Shown in pieces: positions 14,010 through 16,559 of a DNA stretch of 16,559 nucleotides. The stretch spans positions 1-16,559 of the forward strand of contig URZG01000019.1 of the NCBI GenBank assembly GCA_900552325.1. The letters run 5' to 3'. The position numbers were made by a program, and so were the translations under genes. Source of the stretch: an uncultured Porphyromonadaceae bacterium. Lineage in GTDB: Bacteria > Bacteroidota > Bacteroidia > Bacteroidales > Muribaculaceae. Each line of letters starts with the position of its first letter. Position 1 is the first letter of the stretch. The notes beneath the pieces are model-generated. The model worked only from the letters and a program-made list of their open reading frames with translations. It ran no database searches and was not told the DNA's origin.

Positions 14010-14927
14010 ATGAAGGCATCCCTGAGAAATGTGTGGAAAAGCGGCGGCGCTGAAGTGAGGAATATGGCCGCGGGGATAGCCGTGGCGGCACTGTGCGCGG
14101 CGATGGCGGCTTGTAGCGGCGAAAAGGCGCATGATGTGGTGTTCGCCGACGACCGCGATCTCGGGGAGCAGGCGGTGACGGTGGATTCGTGCTACACTGC
14201 CGACACGGTGTTCACTTTCGGGACGAACCGTGTGGACGCCCTGGAGATAGCGCGTATCTTCCCCACGGAACACGATGATGTGTATATTTCCATGCGTGTC
14301 TACGCCCTGCGGGGCGATTCGCGGGTGAATATCGGGCTGTCGCGGATAGTCTCGGAAAATTACGACATCGTCAGCGGGGGCGACGTACACTATGATCCTC
14401 ACGATGATACGGCGCGGGCCGTGGAGCGCCAGATGGATTATTACGGAAAGGTGTTCACCGACACTATCCTGCCGCAGCTGCGCGAATCGGTGAAATACGG
14501 ATTTTTTCTGAACATGGACCTGCGCCCGGCATGGACCGACGGCTCGGGGCTGATAACCTATTCGTCGTATGTGGAGTCGTGCGGGGGAGCGGTATGCGAT
14601 GTCGACGCATACTATATCACATTCGACACCACGACCGGAAAGCGTCAGACTTTCGACCTCCTGGTGCCCGACCGACAGACCCGCGCGCAGATACGCCGAC
14701 GCCTGGTGGATGAGATCGCCGCCTCGCGCAACCTATCCACGGAGCAGTATCTCCACGACGTTAGCACCTACCGCAACCCCGACAGCATGGTGTCGCTGAC
14801 GGCGGAGGATTTCCCCATCTATTACGTGGCGCGCCTGGGCCAGGAACTGGTGTTCTCATACCCGCAGGGCACGATTGCCCCCTTCCGCGAAGGGTGCCCC
14901 ATCTATCACGTCGCGACGGACAGGTAG
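14010..14927 (+). CDS. DUF3298-like lipoprotein
   Basis: 305 residues. A basic N-terminal stretch (about 1-18) leads to a hydrophobic segment and a lipobox-like MAAC with Cys35, so it is probably a lipoprotein; an alternative start at the internal ATG of MAAGIAVAALCAAMAAC (14064) would shorten the basic region. The C-terminal half contains LITYSSYVESCGGAVCDVDA, YYITFDTTTGKRQTFDLLVP and a following helix DRQTRAQIRRRLVDEI, which match the DUF3298/RsiV-like pattern (a glycine-rich turn, then Y-x-x-F-D-x-x-T-G-K-x-x-x-L/F-D-D/L). The N-terminal half (about 60-160) would be the partner domain (DUF4163-like), less certain. Such proteins sit in the periplasm or on the cell surface; the function is not established. 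Alone in its transcription unit. Confidence 0.75.
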   Translation: MKASLRNVWKSGGAEVRNMAAGIAVAALCAAMAACSGEKAHDVVFADDRDLGEQAVTVDSCYTADTVFTFGTNRVDALEIARIFPTEHDDVYISMRVYALRGDSRVNIGLSRIVSENYDIVSGGDVHYDPHDDTARAVERQMDYYGKVFTDTILPQLRESVKYGFFLNMDLRPAWTDGSGLITYSSYVESCGGAVCDVDAYYITFDTTTGKRQTFDLLVPDRQTRAQIRRRLVDEIAASRNLSTEQYLHDVSTYRNPDSMVSLTAEDFPIYYVARLGQELVFSYPQGTIAPFREGCPIYHVATDR

Positions 14928-15183
14928 GGCACCCCGCGGGATGAAGGGATATGTCAGGGAACGAGCACTTTGTCGACCCTATTCCCCTGGCGACGGAAAA
15001 TCCTTAATGGCGGTGGAATAAACCGACTCATACACTTCAGACGGATCAGAAAATTAAGACACTTTCGTGTTTATATTTTATTTGGAGCGCACCTCCGGCG
15101 TCAACGGGTCAAAGTTATGCAAAATTTGCTTTCTGTACAAACACTGGGCAGAATTTATTATGCCTGACACAGATTTGTAGCAC

Positions 15184-15207
15184 AAGCGACAGGTTTTATC
15201 GCTTTTT
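15184..15207 (+). terminator. Weak terminator candidate
   Basis: AAGCGA (15184-15189) pairs with TCGCTT (15199-15204) around a 9-nt loop and is followed by TTT. Only a 6-bp stem; it could end the transcript of the 14010 gene about 260 bp downstream of its stop. Confidence 0.35.
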
Positions 15208-15270
15208 ACACCGTTTCTTGGAACGTAATATCGGTTTTTTTTAAATTTTTATATACATAATGCCAAAAAC

Positions 15271-15293
15271 ACGGAATTATTTCCGTAATTTAG
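15271..15293 (+). promoter_or_regulatory. Candidate promoter with overlapping palindrome for the LRR gene
   Basis: TAATTTAG at 15286-15293 is one base from TAnnTTTG. The 6-bp inverted repeat ACGGAA-TTAT-TTCCGT (15271-15286) abuts it and would lie in the spacer, where a repressor could block polymerase. No good -33 element is found, which fits a regulated promoter but also lowers confidence. About 70 nt of leader would precede ATG 15368. Confidence 0.35.
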
Positions 15294-15367
15294 CGGCAGT
15301 GACATCCGCCGAAAATCACCTACAAAAACATAATAAACATATTCATTAACCACTTCAATCTCTTCAA

Positions 15368-16559
15368 ATGAAAAAAGCTCTACTTTTTGCATTAGGACTG
15401 ACGGTAGCCTGCGCCGCATGGGGGCAGGGAACAATCACCCTGACCACGGACGCCCCCGTCGGTACGGTAGTGAAATTCCTCCCCAATGCAGTGTCGGCCA
15501 CCCAGCCGATCCAGATCGACTGGGGCAACGGTGAAATCGTAAACCAGACTGTCGACCCTAAAAACGCGGCATGGCAGCGATGGGTGGAGGGTACCATAGA
15601 GGGTGAGACAATCACCATCACCGGCAATCTCACCGAACTGTCATTCCAGGAAGCCCAGCTGACCTCGGCTGTAGTGGACGGCATGGTCAATCTGGAGAGC
15701 CTCACCCTGTCGAAAAACGCACTCACCTCATTCGAACTCATAGGAACCACACCGCTGAAGAAGATAGATCTGAGCTACAACAAAATCGCCAACACAGCCA
15801 GTCAGAACGCCACTCTCGGCCTGGAGGCCGCAGCCCGCGCGCTCACAGACCTGAACCTGAGCCATAACGAGGGTCTGCAGGCTCTGAAAGTCGACGGGCT
15901 GCCCAACCTCGTGTACCTTACGCTCAACGACTGCCCCGACCTTATGTCGGTATTCATCTGTCTTCCGGAAGCGGCACACCCCACTTTACGCTCCATCAAC
16001 CTCGACAACTGCGCGCTGTCGCATTTCTACCCTGTGTCGATGCCGAGCCTGCGCACACTCAACCTCGCCAACAACAACCTCGTAAGCGGCGACAACGACT
16101 ATGATCCATTTATGATGGGCGATTATCCTGAGCTTACGAGTTTCGACATCAGCGGCAACTCCGGAATCCGGGAAATCGACGTGACTTCGTGCACCAAGCT
16201 CGAACAGTTCCGCGCAAACGACTGCGACCTGAGCCGCGTGGACCTGGGCCAGTGCCCCGAACTGATAACCCTTTCCCTGCGAAACAACAACATCAAGACC
16301 CTTGACCTGGGCAACAACAAAGCCCTCTCCACTCTCTATATCGGAGGGAACCCGATCAAAGAACTTGACCTGACCGAGTTCGACAAAATGAAATCGCTCG
16401 ACATCTCCAACACCCAGATTTCGCGCGTGAACCTTATGAACGCCTACTACCTTCAGGACTTCAACGGCGCAGGCTCTCTGCTGGAATGGGTTGACTTCGG
16501 AGGTCAGCAGCCCAACCGCATGACCAAAATCGACCTGCGCTCCTTTTCCCCTGAGGTGT
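15368..16559 (+). CDS. Secreted leucine-rich-repeat protein, 3'-truncated
   Basis: 397 complete codons are visible and the frame is still open at the window edge. Signal peptide MKKALLFALGLTVACAAWG, cut before Q20. A short N-terminal domain (about 21-90) with IQIDWGNGE resembles the PKD-like DWGDG entry domain seen in Bacteroidetes LRR proteins. From about residue 90 on, leucine-rich repeats of about 20-24 residues follow (LTLSKNALTSF, KKIDLSYNKI, TDLNLSHNEGL, RTLNLANNNL, TSFDISGNSGI, ITLSLRNNNIKTL, KSLDISNTQI). The consensus L-x-x-L-[DN]-[LI]-S-x-N is clear. Likely surface-exposed or secreted and involved in adhesion or binding; the ligand is unknown, and any C-terminal sorting domain lies outside the window. 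Preceded by a candidate regulated promoter. Confidence 0.9.
   Translation, partial: MKKALLFALGLTVACAAWGQGTITLTTDAPVGTVVKFLPNAVSATQPIQIDWGNGEIVNQTVDPKNAAWQRWVEGTIEGETITITGNLTELSFQEAQLTSAVVDGMVNLESLTLSKNALTSFELIGTTPLKKIDLSYNKIANTASQNATLGLEAAARALTDLNLSHNEGLQALKVDGLPNLVYLTLNDCPDLMSVFICLPEAAHPTLRSINLDNCALSHFYPVSMPSLRTLNLANNNLVSGDNDYDPFMMGDYPELTSFDISGNSGIREIDVTSCTKLEQFRANDCDLSRVDLGQCPELITLSLRNNNIKTLDLGNNKALSTLYIGGNPIKELDLTEFDKMKSLDISNTQISRVNLMNAYYLQDFNGAGSLLEWVDFGGQQPNRMTKIDLRSFSPEV

Larger units (their letters stand above)
14928..15367 (+). other. AT-rich intergenic region
   Basis: 440 bp, clearly more AT-rich than the flanking genes, with no convincing ORF (the frame at 14970-15167 has no coding character). 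It contains a small palindrome GCAAAATTTGC (15119-15129), a weak hairpin with T tail (15184-15207), a T8-A3-T5 tract (15233-15250) and a promoter-like region at 15271-15293. Much of it may be the leader of the LRR gene or a 3' UTR. Confidence 0.7.

Noticed and set aside
14970..15167. 65-codon ORF in the gap before the LRR gene
   Set aside because: Arg-rich, no signal or motif, AT-rich DNA unlike the coding regions, and no promoter placed for it.

Overview
The window looks like chromosome of a GC-rich Bacteroidales bacterium, most likely of the Muribaculaceae type. Three things suggest this: Bacteroidetes-style promoters (TTG or TTTG, about 20 bp, then TAnnTTTG), few Shine-Dalgarno sequences, and families typical of the order (long-insert signal peptidase I, WbqC, DUF3078, LRR proteins with a DWGNG N-terminal domain). 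The genus is an inference. All genes run on the + strand. The first and last genes are cut by the window edges.

Region 1 (1-1646): the 3' part of a signal peptidase I gene, joined by an ATGA overlap to a WbqC-family gene that carries a diverged in-frame 9-bp tandem repeat. Region 2 (1673-8011): one good promoter, then a secreted protein of repeated beta-sandwich-like modules. Thirty bp later comes a tightly coupled three-gene O-acetylation module: an anchored SGNH protein, an exported SGNH protein and an MBOAT acyltransferase, joined by ATGA overlaps. The whole likely forms a four-gene operon that modifies a cell-envelope or exported glycan of unknown identity.

Region 3 (8012-8759) is non-coding and rich in repeats. 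It holds six copies of a 9-bp palindromic unit, a strong hairpin terminator that may end a small RNA, a GTAG-headed hairpin, a 29-bp perfect inverted repeat built from two GTAG-headed palindromes (BIME-like), a heptamer array, and a strong promoter. Region 4 (8760-13781) is a six-gene run with overlaps or short gaps: a DUF3078 outer-membrane protein, two small exported proteins, a degenerate Crp/Fnr regulator, a HAD phosphatase and aroB.

Region 5 (13782-14009) repeats the unusual architecture of region 3: inverted heptamer arrays around another GTAG-headed palindrome of the same geometry, then a pair of inverted GTTTAAAC sites. Region 6 (14010-16559): a DUF3298-like lipoprotein gene, a 440-bp AT-rich gap with a weak terminator and a candidate operator/promoter, and the start of a secreted leucine-rich-repeat protein.

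The most unusual content is the family of REP-like palindromes combined with 7-bp tandem arrays. The O-acetylation operon is the best-defined functional system.
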